The notes below the pieces were generated by a model. The model was not told the origin of the DNA and ran no database searches. It saw only the letters and a list, made by a program, of their open reading frames with translations. DNA of 64,000 bases from Apostichopus japonicus (Eukaryota; Echinodermata; Holothuroidea; Aspidochirotida; Stichopodidae), in contig NC_092572.1 in the NCBI RefSeq assembly GCF_037975245.1, positions 6,649,501 to 6,713,500 on the forward strand, in the 5' to 3' direction. The position numbers and the translations under genes are program-made. Below are positions 50,107 to 62,150 of this stretch, piece after piece; positions within the stretch are counted from its first letter, which is position 1; every line of letters starts with the position of its first letter.

Positions 50107-50655
50107 TCTTGTCACCTCCAGGTTGGACTATTTTAACAGCCTCTTGATTGGATCGGTATGAACAAATCACTAACAACCAGTCTTCCAAATGTTCAACACA
50201 CCTGAGCATGTATAATAGTCAAACACAAGAAGTACGACTCTGTCACAAAAGAACTCAGTTCTCTTCACTGGCTTCCTGTACTTCAGCGTATCAAATTCAA
50301 AGTACTTGTTTTAATGTACAAAGCTTACTATAGGAGTCGCCAACTTATATCTCGGGCTAACTCCTGGTACAACCTTCACGTAGCTTAGATCCTCTTCCTC
50401 TTATATATGTCATTGTACCCAAAACTCACAGAGTGCAGTTTACTGATCGTTCATTTATGTTCTTTCGGTCGCAAAGAGTTGAAGTGCCTTCCAACCCGTA
50501 TCGAAAAGGCCCAGACTACGATATTTCCAGAAACTGCTAAAACATTACTTGCTAGAACAAGCATACAATAGTTAATGTCATGTTACTGTCTCATAGCATT
50601 TTTAAACAACTTTATATTGGCGCTATATAAATGTTTCTGATTGATTGATTGATGA
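50107..50655 (+). mobile_element. 3' end of an L2-like LINE
   Basis: Broken frames read TLVTSRLDYFNSLLIGS, LSSLHWLPVLQRIKFKVLVL then MYKAYY, the C-terminal reverse-transcriptase landmarks of this group. The untranslated end GGCGCTATATAAATG is followed by an ATTGATTGATTG tail typical of L2-type elements. It lies in the intron before the locus-2 membrane exon. Confidence 0.82.
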
Positions 50656-50732
50656 AATGCAAACAAAAGAAGGCCTGATTAACGAATACTTCGTCTGCTT
50701 CGAACACTTTTCAATACTGATACCTAATATTC

Positions 50733-50858
50733 GTTGCTAACCAAGTTTTCTTTTAACTAAATATGTTGATTTCAATATTTACATCACTTTATGAAATAAA
50801 AGCATTGACGATTTTAGTTTAAATTATTATAGACTTTTAAATTATATTCCTTCTTTTA
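50733..50858. repeat. Duplicated intron segment, copy 1
   Basis: TTGCTAACCAAGTTTTCTTT and the next 105 bp recur at 51079-51206 with very few differences. The second copy leads into the membrane exon. The 220 bp between them are T-rich and unique. Confidence 0.88.
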
Positions 50859-51078
50859 TGGTTTTCTTTTTTTTCTTTCTTTTTTATTATCATTCCAACA
50901 AGATTCCAAACAATATACAATTCATAATAACATATACTTTATGACTAATAGTCAACATTAATGACAACAACAAATAAATCATTAAACTTCAAATAAAGAT
51001 TTCCACTGATGCCATCTGATATCAAAGGCATTTTGCTTACAACTAGTTTGGTACATAAACTTTTCTTTTAAATAAAAA

Positions 51079-51206
51079 TTGCTAACCAAGTTTTCTTTCA
51101 ACTAAATATGTTGATTTCAATATTTACATCACTTTATGAAATAAAAGCATTGACGATTTTAGTTTAAATTATTATAGACTTTTAAATGATATTCCTTCTT
51201 TAATGG
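51079..51206. repeat. Duplicated intron segment, copy 2
   Basis: Near-identical to 50733-50858. Confidence 0.88.
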
Positions 51207-51296
51207 TTTTCGACAACATAAATTTAATGTTGAGTAAGTTTGGATTGAATTTCCTATGATAAATGTAGATAATAACAAATTCTGCTTTTTCTAAAG

Positions 51297-51392
51297 GACC
51301 CAGTAACAATATGTTAGTGCATCTTGTTATAATTCTAACTGGTGGCGTTGTCTTAACAGGATGTCTGTCAATCATTTGGAGCAAACTTTGTT
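51297..51392 (+). pseudogene. Locus 2 exon 5: transmembrane segment
   Basis: 96 bp in phase 1 at both ends. A short stalk (GPSNN) is followed by MLVHLVIILTGGVVLTGCLS then IIW-S-K-L-C. Layout equals the membrane exon of locus 1. The exon begins at TTTTTCTAAAG, just after a duplicated 125-bp intron segment. Confidence 0.75.
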
Positions 51393-52105
51393 GTAAGTAT
51401 ATAAAGTTTCAAGCAAACGTTTAATAACATTTTCCTACATTCAGCGTAATTTTACTCAATTTGTTTTAATTTACATTCTTTTGTTTTTACATTTGAAAAC
51501 ATTCAAAAGGCTTAGATTTATTTTACTAAGAAACCACAACCAATTAAATAAAACTGAAAACGAATTTTATACTATGACACTGTACTAGTGACGGACACGT
51601 TTACGGTAATATTTAATTCATAGTTTGCCAAAACATCGGGAAATGAAACATAAACGAAAAACTTTCATTAAAAGTAAAATACGCAGTAAATTAAAATACT
51701 TTTTAAAATGTAACAAAAGTTAGCATGACGTGTAATGTAGATATGGTGTTCATATTACTGTCTTATTGGAAGATGAAGAATAGGAATATACCAATCATTT
51801 CAATTTAAAGTTCTAGTTTTAATAATTTATTTCAGGATTGTATTCCAATGTACTAGACATCGAAAATACTATTTCCTTTAATTTTTTCTTAATTTAATCA
51901 ATGAAATGAAATAATATCCAACAATTGTCTATTTAATGTTAACGTAACACGTTACGGCTGCACCCTATTCAACTTATATACGGTGCCTATATAATTTAAA
52001 ATTTCATCTCAGGTTTAATGTATGTATATATCTTTATCATAGTTTTCAACCAATTTGTCAGTCAACGAATTTTAAAAATTGTATGAAATATCATCTGTTG
52101 TTCAG

Positions 52106-52207
52106 AAACGGGGAGACCTCCCTAGACAACCGCTATACACAAGTTGCAATGAGTTCAAGAGAATTGCCCTCCAACTCAATCGAACCGTGCATAGCCTTTT
52201 AATATTG
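52106..52207 (+). pseudogene. Possible juxtamembrane exon of locus 2
   Basis: An acceptor (GTTGTTCAG) and donor (GTAATC) bracket 102 bp open in phase 0 (LPRQPLYTSCNEFKRIALQL). A second frame is open to a TAA at 52200 (NGETSLDNRYTQVAMSSREL). Either could follow the membrane exon, but the phase-1 donor at 51392 matches neither directly, so a linking exon is missing or the locus is broken here. Confidence 0.35.
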
Positions 52208-52683
52208 GTAATCACTTCCATAGTTTTTCATTTTGTGTTATTGGACACTTAGATGAGTAATGTTTAATGCAAATATACACGTTATGCCCTGTGACCAATT
52301 TAAGTACTGTCTCATAGAGTTCAAATAACTCTGGAGTTGCGTTGTGTTATCTCAAGCGACTGTTTATACCGTCAATGAAAAAACCCAGAAAAGTTTACAA
52401 AATAAAGAGGAATTACAAATAGTCGTGAACTCTGGTGACAAAGCCATATTTTGGTTCAAATATTTATCAATATTCTTTAAACATGCAAAAGATTTAATGG
52501 TTAAACCTTATTGAATGAAATGTTGTTTATCCTGTTGAATAAAATGGTAGTTTCCTTTAAGTTGAATAAATGTTGTGACACACAAAGAAGTTGATAATCA
52601 ACTATGTAGGCCTTAGTATTCAACAGTAAGAAATGCAAACCCATGGATATTAAAATAAATGGTAACATTTATTTGTACTACAG

Positions 52684-52861
52684 GACAAAGTAGACAAGAG
52701 AAAAGAAATTAAAATCGTAAGAACGAACGAAAATGTTTGAGTGCCGACGATGTTAAGTTTCCAGCTTTCTGGGGAAGGCACACTAACGTACTGGGTAGCA
52801 ACCCTCTTGTCTGGGGACAGCTCATCAAGCTTTACGAAAGTTATCGCTAAATCTGTTTTAG
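52684..52861 (+). pseudogene. Locus 2 kinase exon K1: glycine loop and beta-3 lysine
   Basis: DKVDKRKEIKIVRTNENV precedes a TGA (52738). Beyond it come FQLSGEGTLTYWVATLL (glycine-rich loop, reduced) and FTKVIAKSV with the expected beta-3 Lys. Ends at GTAACG in phase 1. Alternatively, GTAAGA at 52717 and the AG at 52763-52764 would excise the stop, but the intron would be only 48 bp. Confidence 0.62.
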
Positions 52862-53292
52862 GTAACGCACAATCTGTGACTTTTTACTACAAGGCTCAAC
52901 GTCAGCAGCAGCAAGTGCAATTTATAGTATTATTTTTGAGTTTTATGAGGTTTTACACTTCAAATTCATATTGACGAGAATATCCATTTGAAGGTTAAAG
53001 TAACGTCAATGAGATAAGAGATCAATTCTACACCTAATAAATAAATAACCTGATTACGTATCCTAAGTCAAAGTATATGCATATAGTACTATTGTCTACA
53101 TATCAAAAATGTATGTCTATAAGTCAGAATAGAACGTATAACTACTCCTCTCTGCACCTAAATATAATGTGACACTATCAAGAGAAAGGCTCAACAAGAC
53201 TTATTCGATACAACTGCGTAGTTAAAGCCTTCAATGTTTGATACATTTAAATATCTTTAAAGACAGGTAGGTTAATTTCTATTTTTGTACAG

Positions 53293-53403
53293 AAAATGCG
53301 TGTATGAAAGAAATACTTAACTTTCGAGCTTTGGCAAGCACTGTTATTAGGTTGAAAACACACAAAAACATCGTTGAAGTTCTGGGGGTTTCCCTTGAAA
53401 GAG
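53293..53403 (+). pseudogene. Locus 2 kinase exon K2: alpha-C helix and beta-4
   Basis: 111 bp, phase 1 to 1. Reads ENACMKEILNFRALASTVIR, then LKTHKNIVEVLGVSLE. The H-x-N-I-V-x-x-x-G-V motif is typical of tyrosine-kinase N lobes. E in MKEILNF is the candidate alpha-C glutamate. Open. Confidence 0.75.
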
Positions 53404-53619
53404 GTAAGAATTCCTGGCCTATTTACATTAATCGAAATATCATTTTGAGTTGAACTTGAAACGTTATACACACCTATAAATGAGACCTGGAACTTAGTTT
53501 ACAATTTGATTTTGATAATTATCTTGTTGTGAGATATGGCCTCATAGTTCTCATTCGGCACAAATAATTATGTGTCATAGCACAATTTAGATCAACGCCT
53601 ACATGAAATTCTTTTCCAG

Positions 53620-53788
53620 TGCCTTATTTTATTTACCTAGAGTATATCGAAACGGGAACATTAAAGGACTTTTTGATGTCCGGTGGTTCATATAAGGTGG
53701 CTCCACCGAACTACGAGAAAAAAACGTACAGCTAACCACATTTGCAGCTGATGTGTGCGGAGGAATGTACGTTCTTGCCAAGCAAAAT
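53620..53788 (+). pseudogene. Locus 2 kinase exon K3: hinge, alpha-D and alpha-E, frameshifted
   Basis: Begins VPYFIYLEYIETGTLKDFLM (hinge and alpha-D). A run of seven A at 53718-53724 then puts the rest one base out of frame: the first frame stops at TAA, while the second gives LTTFAADVCGGMYVLAKQN (alpha-E). One extra A would keep a single frame. Donor GTAAGG. Confidence 0.72.
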
Positions 53789-54180
53789 GTAAGGGTACAG
53801 CATTATGGTTGTTTTTTTTCTTGTTCCTCTTGATTTGTTTAATGAACAGATGTCACAACATCTTATTTTTTTAAAGAATTTACTCCCATAGATCCAGAAA
53901 GGTTAGATATAGTTTACTTTTACATTCGTACATATGCAAAATGATGCAGCTGGGCTGGTGTAACCCGCTATCATTTATTAAGTTGCTTGTAACTTCAAAC
54001 TGAAAGTGGTCTTTTCCAAAGGTGTCCATGGTCGTGTGAAGCGAGGTTGGGGTGCCTTTCAAACATCATCAGTGTTCAAACTACTATGTTCAAAGTGTAT
54101 GTTATCTATTATTTTCGAGAAGTAACTTGGAACCGATGAGATATGAAAGTGAAATTCAGCTCTCATGTTAAATTTGACAG

Positions 54181-54323
54181 TTGTTATAGGACAGGAAGTA
54201 TGCTCTGCTATTACTAGTTTCTCATCTTTTCAAATGATATTTATTCCTCTCTACTTACGCACTGAAAGTAACGACATCCAGGTTTATCAGCTAGGAAAGC
54301 ACTACTCAGTTCTACAGGAAGAT
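54181..54323 (+). pseudogene. Tentative kinase exon K4: catalytic and activation segment remnant
   Basis: Open frame VIGQEVCSAIT, then TESNDIQVYQLGKHYSVLQE and D before a GTAAAC donor in phase 0, which fits K5. NDIQVYQLG sits where beta-7/beta-8 and DFG should be. There is no HRD-x4-N and no DFG. Position and phase support it, sequence only weakly. Confidence 0.4.
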
Positions 54324-54451
54324 GTAAACTGTATTATTTCTGGCCTACAGACTTAGCCACAGATGTTATAAACCACATTGTAACAAAGGTACTTCACATT
54401 TCTAACCAGTAACATGTGTCGTTGGAGGTAAACGTTTCATGTGTATTACGA

Positions 54452-54726
54452 GATGCAACATCATATAAAGAAAGTACATTTAGTGAAAATGAACTTACGA
54501 ACTTTTGTTAATTTATTTTTGTATGCCCATTAACAACTTTATAAGTTTGTAGGCAATTGCTTTAACTCTGATAAAAAATATGGGTCGTACCAGATGCAAC
54601 ATCATATAAAGAAAGTACATTTAGTGAAAATGAACTTACGAACTATTTTTAATTTACTTTCGTATGCCCATTAACAACTTTATAAGTTTGTAGGCAATTG
54701 TTCTAACTCTGATAAAAAATATGGGT
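54452..54726. repeat. Two tandem copies of a 141-bp unit
   Basis: GATGCAACATCATATAAAG begins at 54452 and at 54593. The units differ by only a few substitutions. They lie in the intron before the best-preserved kinase exon. Confidence 0.92.
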
Positions 54727-54874
54727 TAGCTTAATAATTACGCTAACTGCAAAATGCAAATCTCATTTTCTTATGACAAAGCAGTCATGTAGGGCCTCAT
54801 GCACAATCACGTGGTATGTGACACAATATGTATTCGTTATGCTAACAAACAATATATTTTTTCTTGTTGCTCAG

Positions 54875-54986
54875 AAAATTCCACCAATAGCATGGCTTGT
54901 TCCTGAGACAGTCTTTATTGGAAATTATTTGGAGAAGTCAGACGTTTGGATTTTTGGCGTTGTCTTGTGGGAAATCTTCTCTTTAG
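54875..54986 (+). pseudogene. Locus 2 kinase exon K5: P+1 loop and alpha-F
   Basis: [20 protein letters not shown] then [18 protein letters not shown], the APE-equivalent (VPE), the S-D-V-W-x-F-G alpha-F motif and tyrosine-kinase-type P+1 residues. Acceptor CTTGTTGCTCAG, donor GTGTGC, phase 1. The best-preserved kinase exon. Confidence 0.88.
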
Positions 54987-55254
54987 GTGTGCTTAAAAGT
55001 TACTTTGCTAAAGTATGTTAAAGTTTATCACAAAATGGAACTTAAGAGAAACTCAACTATATCATATTATATTTTATACAACACCTATTTGTTTTCTGGT
55101 CATTTGATTGGTCAATTGCTCGTTGACTGCATGCAAAATCCACTCTATTCCACTCTATGAAATATAACCATAGGTTACACTTTTTTCAATGGTCAGAGAG
55201 CAGAGAAACCTGTCTGTTCCAAAAAATCTGTTGCATGAGTGCATTTTACCCATC

Positions 55255-55460
55255 TTAATATAAAATGTTGTATTAAACAAATAATGAATGTTTTTCATTC
55301 GTGCAACCGTGCAAATGTTTCATTCGTTGAAAGATGTAATTTGTTCCATTCAACGAGGTGCAGCCTCATTGAATGGAACAAATAACATCTTTCAACTCAT
55401 GCAATAATTGCAATATTGCACGAATGGAAACCATTCATTATTTGTATAATATGGTATTAT
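55255..55460. mobile_element. Foldback (hairpin) element
   Basis: The left arm (AACAAATAATGAATG, CATTCGTGCAA, TTGAAAGATGT, TTGTTCCATTCAACGAGG) is mirrored by the right arm (CCTCATTGAATGGAACAA, ACATCTTTCAA, TTGCACGAATG, CATTCATTATTTGT) around a tiny loop at about 55360-55365. Each arm is about 95-100 bp. It is non-coding and sits between kinase exons K5 and K6. Confidence 0.82.
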
Positions 55461-55706
55461 AGTTTGTTGAATATGAAACCTTATAACACCACGTAAACTG
55501 ATATTGTATGAGATTTTGTGGTAGAAATTGCAATTCTCTTTTGTATTGATAGTATATTGAATAAAAGAGGAATTTAACTTTTATCTCAACTGCTGAATTG
55601 TTAAAATATGTGCGGTATTAAGCCACATGCAGAGTATATCAGATACGAAGTGTGCAATTTCAATCGACAGTTGAACAAGAAGTAAAATTTATTTATTATT
55701 TCTAAG

Positions 55707-55806
55707 GGAAACACCATTTGGAGGTCTAACCTGTGCTGAGATCGAAAACAAATTGAGACGTAAGGAAACTTTGGAACAAGCAATGGCATGTGCAGGAGGA
55801 ATGCAA
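55707..55806 (+). pseudogene. Locus 2 kinase exon K6: alpha-G region
   Basis: ETPFGGLTCAEIENKLRRKE then TLEQAMACAGGMQ, matching the G-x-x-P-F/Y helix-G region of receptor tyrosine kinases. The frame is one base out with the phase-1 donor of K5, and one base out with K7, so both junctions carry single-base lesions or shifted sites. Confidence 0.72.
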
Positions 55807-56094
55807 GTATAATTTCTTGTCATGCGATAAAATAGAATATTAGAAATGTCTCAAAGGGAGGTGACTCCCCTCTCCAATAAATCTATTATGTGACAATTAA
55901 CTTGAAACTATACCAAAAAGGCCTACAAACCATGTAAAGTGCTAACATAAATATGCTTTTATAAATAATAAATAAGTCTGGTTAGGGAAGTACATTAATC
56001 AGAAAAACCTATATGACAAAGAAGATCATGTATGATCTTTTTTGTTTAAGAGTAAATATAAAGTATTTTCGTGGACATTTTTCTCTTTCTTTAG

Positions 56095-56173
56095 ATTTGG
56101 TGCTATGTTATCGATGTGGAATCCAGCAATAGACAAACGACCATCTTTCGAGAGTCTACAGATGAGTCCTTAA
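56095..56173 (+). pseudogene. Locus 2 kinase exon K7: end of kinase domain and stop
   Basis: Acceptor TTCTCTTTCTTTAG, then MLSMWNPAIDKRPSFESLQ and a stop (56171). W...P..RPSF is the conserved alpha-H/alpha-I motif. The protein would end about ten residues after the domain. Confidence 0.82.
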
Positions 56174-59100
56174 GGATATTTGAATAACATGAGACTAGTC
56201 AGATTGATATAAATGTTATCATTACACATACACAATTCCTATATATTATACTGACAATATCTTTTCACTGTATGGCAAAAGTGCAACATACTGATAGAAA
56301 ATAAATCACTGGATGTCACCTTTGTATACTGCCTGATGCAATTGTGGTCTCGAGACGCATTATGCCCTATAATCGATTCATATTGTTAGTCTCCTTTCCT
56401 TGCTGCCTTAACAGATTGTAGCTTTTTTACTCAATATGACAAAAGTCATTATTCCAGTAATTTGATAACACTAATGTAGCACCGATGAAAAGACAAATAG
56501 CAGGTTTGATTTTTATTCTTGTAACAAAACTACCAAGAGAATGGGACAGGGCAGGAGGCAGGTTTACTAAGCTATAGCAGCTTGAACTCTGCATTTCGTA
56601 ATGTAACTGTAGGTTCATATTACGTTTTTAATTATCAGTAGCGTTACTTATTCTTCTTTATCCGCCTTGGCTCACATGCCTTTCTCGGTTGATTGTGAAT
56701 ATAAAACCTCATTGGAAGTAAAAAAGTACAAATAAATTATATATAAATTCTCAGATCAAGTCAGTAATTTGAGAGGTTCTTCATGTGCTTGTTTGTCAGT
56801 ATTGGTGGGTATTAGATAAAGACTTGCTTGGAGATGTTCAACACTTCTCAACTATATTTGCCTCATAAAGACGTATACCTTAGCCGAAAGTTGGAACAGT
56901 GATTATGTACAAGGAACATGATCTTAATGGTACACATTCCAATTCAATATAGCAAACTTTTAGAATCGTGTCGCGACGTGACATTTTATCCAATTCTTCT
57001 TTTCATTGGGCAATTCTTCAAAAGCGATGCACTTCGGAGTAGATGTAATGCAGGGGTCTTCAGAACAGTATCAATATTGTGAAGCTATGAAATAAAATTC
57101 ACTTGTCAATGGCTATACCTCAAGCAAGCAAACATTAACTCCACTAATTTCATTCGTTACTTGTTACCATCAGAGAAAATATCAACACAGTTACAATGCC
57201 ACCACAATACCTCCCTTCCAAAGAGAAAACTTGAAAAGTATTTGTAAAAATATATATTGCCGTACTTTGAGAAGGTTTGTAAACATGTCTTCCGCGTTAT
57301 TACTCTTACTTCAAAGAGATATGCTCATACGCTACTAAGCAGGCCATTCTAGCTGTTTTGAAATGCTTTAATAAGATTATTTTGTTTTTCCCTCTAAACT
57401 ATACTTTAAGTATTATGAGGAATATGAAACTGTACATTGATAAGAATGCCCCTTTCTTCCCCACCTGTCTCTTAAGCTCCTGTTTTTTCACCCTTGCAAC
57501 TTGGTATTAAGCATATCCAAAACGTTTTCATGTTTTATAATTGTTCCACATAGGGTTGGGTCTAATGAAAAGCAAACGAAGAAAAAGACTGGTAACTAAT
57601 GGTGAAAGACCTCTGTTATCTGCTGGAATCATCTCGACAATACGTTCCATCGGCGTTTTAAACAAATCCCATTGTTTCAATTGTCATGTGAAATATCAAA
57701 TATTGCTAAACGATCAAAATTTACATTTTCTATAACTTTTCCAGCTAAATTTGTACACAGGATAAATCTAAACACTTATTTCACAACCCTATTAACAATT
57801 TTGTAACATTAATGTGAATACTGAAACAGAGTTAGACATCTCTTTTATATATTCCCTTTCAAGGTATATTTTTATGTCGATATTTCCAACACATCGGCTT
57901 CATGAATTAAACACAAGTCCTTATCAATCTAATCAACACTATACAACACCTTAGTGATTTATATAATTTTCCCAAGCAATTGGTTTGTTTCAGTAAATAC
58001 ATTAATGCGTAAATGTGCATGTTGTATTCCGTAAATTCGATGCGTCCTAATACACCATTAAAGGATTGATAGCGATGTTTTTATAACAAAATTTTAAACC
58101 TCAGACAGGAGTTACTAAAAAAAATATCTTTAAAACCTACTCTGCTTGTTATTTTTAGTATCACCTGTTGGGGTAGATATCCACCTTATCCTTTTCATTG
58201 CATGTGAATTTTGGTTTGTATTTACTCTACACCAAATGTAAGTCATGGTATAAAAGTGGTCATTGAGGGGGAGGGGGAGGTTATTAATTCACACCAACTC
58301 TTTGTTTTCAACCTGTCATGTTTATATATTTCAGTCAAGCCCAAACTACCCGCTGAATTCAACTTCCACTTCCTAAGTGAACGTAGGCCTACAATAAAGT
58401 AAACACTTGAACAGGATGCGCTTTTTAACTTAGTTTTAGCATTGTTTTTCTGAATTTAGATCTGCTATGTGATTTTTCTGATCTATAAATATAATAATTT
58501 CTATAATTTACTCTGTCAATTGTTATCGCTTGTGTTTGGAAATATTTTGTGTACTTTGTTCTTCCTTCCTTGAGACTTCAGCCATTGCCGCCTCGCCTAT
58601 TGAGGAGATGCGTGAGACAGATATGTTACACACCTAGAAAGCTCCCAAGATTTAACATGCGTGAACAGTGTGGCTGGCTAATATTCTACTGTTCATAAAT
58701 GTATTTATTACGTCTATGTGTTTTAGGTAGGCCTCTATCAGCTTCATTGTTAGCCACTATATCAGTGAGCCAATGTTTTACTAATATTGGGCCACTGAAT
58801 GTACGAATAAACCTGGGCCTTTCTTGCTAACTAGGGGCCGCCACACCTTTACGGACCACCCACGCTGCTCACCCCCCCCCCCCAAATTAGGTATATTTTA
58901 GACGTGACGAACAATATTAAAAATACAAACCTACAAATTAATTTATTAAACAGCTAGGCTATGGCTACCATCAGAATGCCCTAGCGTGCTTTTATATCTT
59001 CACTTACCTGTGTAAAACGATGAATAAAGCAGAGCTTGGAAAGTAACGTGAAGTCCATTTTCCCTCTACAAACCGATTTTACACTTTCATTTTAGCAAAT

Positions 59101-59304
59101 CAAATCGTTCTACATTACACGCCAAGTGATGGTGGCGTTCCGCTTACAAAGTGTCAAGATGGTTCCTTTGGGGAAATGGTCCACCCATGAAAATATTCTT
59201 AAAAGGGCCCTGGTATACAGTACACGGAGATCAAAAGTTTCACTATATAACAGTTGGACAATACATAATAATTCTCGATGTTCCTCAACTGCCCCATTAG
59301 AAAC

Positions 59305-60060
59305 CATACCTGACCAATTCAAATGACCACTACTTCATCAGTTCTTAAATTAATTTAACGGGACCTGAAAAAATCACTTGAGGCCCTAATCAAGACTAGC
59401 ACGCCTTGGATCACCTTATTAATGGGTCATATGAATTCTAAAAACATTGCAGAAGTGTCTAATAATGCGTCTTGCCCGGTCCAAAGAGTGGTTGACCAAT
59501 TGAAATGACCACTAAATCATCACTTAATAAAATTAGTGTAACGGGACAACGAATAAAATCATTTGGGCCCTAATCAAGACCAGCACGCTTTGGACCACCC
59601 AACCAACCTGTAAAGTGAACTCTCAATACATTGTAGAAGGGTACCATAATGCGTCTTGTCCGGTCCAAAGAGTGCTTGACCAATGAAAATGACCACTAAA
59701 TCATAATTTATTAAATTAATATGACGGCACAACGAATAAAAAGGTTTTGGGCCCTAATCAAGAACAGGACACCTTGGACCACCCAACCAACCTGTCATAT
59801 ATGAACTCTAAATACATTGTGCTTCTTGCCCGGTCCAAAGAGTGCTTGACCAATTGATATGACCACAAAATCATCACTACCTAAAACGGGACCACGAAAA
59901 AGCATTATGCCCTAATCCATCCAGCACGCTTGGATCACCAAACCGATGGGTAACATGAACTCTAAGGACATTTTAGAAGAGTATCATAATGCGTTGAACT
60001 CGGTCCAAAGAGTGCTTGACCAATTTAAACGACCACTGCATCATCACTTCTTAAATTAAT
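59305..60060. repeat. Array of an about 180-bp repeat, forward orientation
   Basis: GGTCCAAAGAGTG recurs at 59478, 59662, 59832 and 60002 (spacing 184, 170, 170). Each unit also has TTGACCAATT, GACCACTAAATCATCACTT, GGCCCTAATCAAGA, CAGCACGC and CATAATGCGTCTTG. No coding sequence. Confidence 0.9.
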
Positions 60061-62150
60061 GTCCATCTCGTATGTTATGTATCGTGCGTTCAGTGTCAAC
60101 CGGTAGCATTACAAATTGCACTTTGGACCCTCAAGGAAAGAAAAATATAGAACTCATTTCCTATATATGGCAAAATTATGTCGGAAAGTTTTTTACAATT
60201 TTAGAAAGTTACTTCTAAATGAATTCCGAATTCATCGATATGTCAGCATATATAATACTTTAACTTGCGCAAATCACTTACGAAATTTCAGGCCTAATCA
60301 AAGTGGAAAATTGCAATGTGGCATTTATTTGAACACAATTGCATAGATGCAGCATCTTTCCAGGGGTGTAGCAAGTTTTGCAGTTTGTAGCAGGCATGCA
60401 CTGTCATAAAAGCTCAACTGAAGCTTGCAGCCGTACAAACAATCAAGAAATAAACCTCTTAGGACTCTCATGCATTAATGGCAGATGCAGTAACGTTCAA
60501 ACATTAAACAATGTCACTTTAAGTCTTCTAACGTGGGTTAGAGACATTCGTAGAAGGAAAGAAGGAAATTGTGACTCTTTTCGATATTTAATTCACTTGG
60601 GAATACAAATGTCAAAAGCAGTTTAACTATCAACATGCTGCAGATTCTTTCAGTTATCTATCACTTAAGAATGTTAATTGTTCGACGCAAGGGAGCAATC
60701 ACGCTATGATAAATATGAACTCTTAGCCTTTTAAAGGTTATTCCATGGACGTTAATAATAATAGGCAGTCAGTTCGTACATCGGTATCAATTAGTTCGAG
60801 CCTCATGTTCACAAGCGCTCTTTTATGAGAGAAAACTTCTAGGAAACATCTTGAATGAATCATTCAATTACAATCAGAACGCATGGTCCTTTGTTCCGCT
60901 CCTTCACATTTGTGTTATGAAGTATTGAGTAATAGTGAAATGGAACATCTTTGCACATAGATTGGTAAAAGTGTATCAATTCTACCAGATTAAAGTAATT
61001 TTGGCATGAAAATTTCTCTTCTGCAAGTACATTTCAACCCAATCAGAGAATAAATGGGGAGGAGTGGGTGGATATTAAGCATGTAATAATTCTCCTGACT
61101 ACTATACTTCTATTATTGACTCATCATATAGCCTAATTTATATTTACCGAAGAATTAATACATTAAATACACTTGTAAGTGATTAGAAAGTGTAATTTTG
61201 ACTTAATTTAACAAACGCTAAATTGACTTAATATCTGGCACTTTTGTTAATGGATTGAATGTGTATTGTGTATTGAGTAAAATTTGTATAGTAAGATTAT
61301 GGAAGTTATAATTAATATTTAGGTAAAACTGAATATAAGGAAATTTACTAAAAACTCACACTAACTCTGGTCATGTTCAGTTGGAATAAACCTAGTGAAA
61401 CTTCTTATGGTGAATCTGCTTTCTACACTCAAATATAAACTTTCTATTGAAAAATCGCTAGAGAAAGAACAAGCACATGGGAACACGATACAATTAAAAT
61501 GCATAGAATGGCACAATAGGGTAACTTGGATTGGTTCATTACCAACTATGACTAATGGAGATCATAAATAAATCAGAAAGAGATTTCGACATACAATGTA
61601 TGTCTGGGTAGAACTATTTCACTTGAAGAATATTTTGCTAAATAAACTATTAAAGTTAGTAAGTTTATCTCCGCTTGACCCGAGATGACTGATTTTCTTT
61701 GTCAGCTCTAGAATGTAGCAGTGGAATATTTCAGAAAATACGAAGGGGGTAACAGCGTTCACATCCACTTTCAAGGAGAGAGGCAAGAAAACTTCTGTGT
61801 TCTTTTAATCTGTAAATATTTGCCGTGTGAAACCAATAAAAGAAATGAAATTAAGTTCTATGAACGAATAATTAAAAAAAAAAAACGGTTGCCAGTTTAC
61901 AGAATTCACTTCATTCTGAGAAATGAAGTTGCGCTAAGGTTCACCTCCCTCCCCCCCCCCAAAAAAAAGTGCGTGTGTGTTTCTTCGGAATGGGAAGGAA
62001 ACTTTGTATGCTGATGATCGTAAACCACCAGTTAGCATTAAACTTGCGCGCTAAATGTGTTGCTTTTGTTTTATATCACCACACCGGTACAGAAGTAGAG
62101 TAAAAATTCAAAAAAAGCAAAATATTGTTGGATCTACTGGGTAATGATTG
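60061..62150. other. Sequence between the two inverted repeat arrays
   Basis: About 2.1 kb, absent from the corresponding part of copy A. The small open frames (for example 60116-60346 and 60378-60626) have no recognisable domains. If the arrays are the arms of an element, this is its interior and it is non-coding or decayed. Confidence 0.45.

Larger units (their letters stand above)
45594..56173 (+). pseudogene. Degenerate three-Ig receptor with tyrosine-kinase-like domain
   Basis: Exons: signal 45594-45672; Ig 45787-46107, 46591-46863, 48891-49211; transmembrane 51297-51392; kinase-like pieces 52684-52861, 53293-53403, 53620-53788, 54181-54323 (weak), 54875-54986, 55707-55806 and 56095-56173. 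Extracellular and membrane exons keep phase 1 throughout. Lesions: TAA at 49109 inside Ig 3; TGA at 52738 before the glycine loop; a 7-A run at 53718-53724 that shifts frame within one kinase exon; and single-base phase mismatches before and after 55707-55806. No HRD or DFG is readable. The family is an Ig-type receptor tyrosine kinase (membrane receptor, autophosphorylating). Here it is most likely dead, or a severely altered pseudokinase, unless the lesions are assembly errors. An AATAAA signal lies at 56299. Confidence 0.75.
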
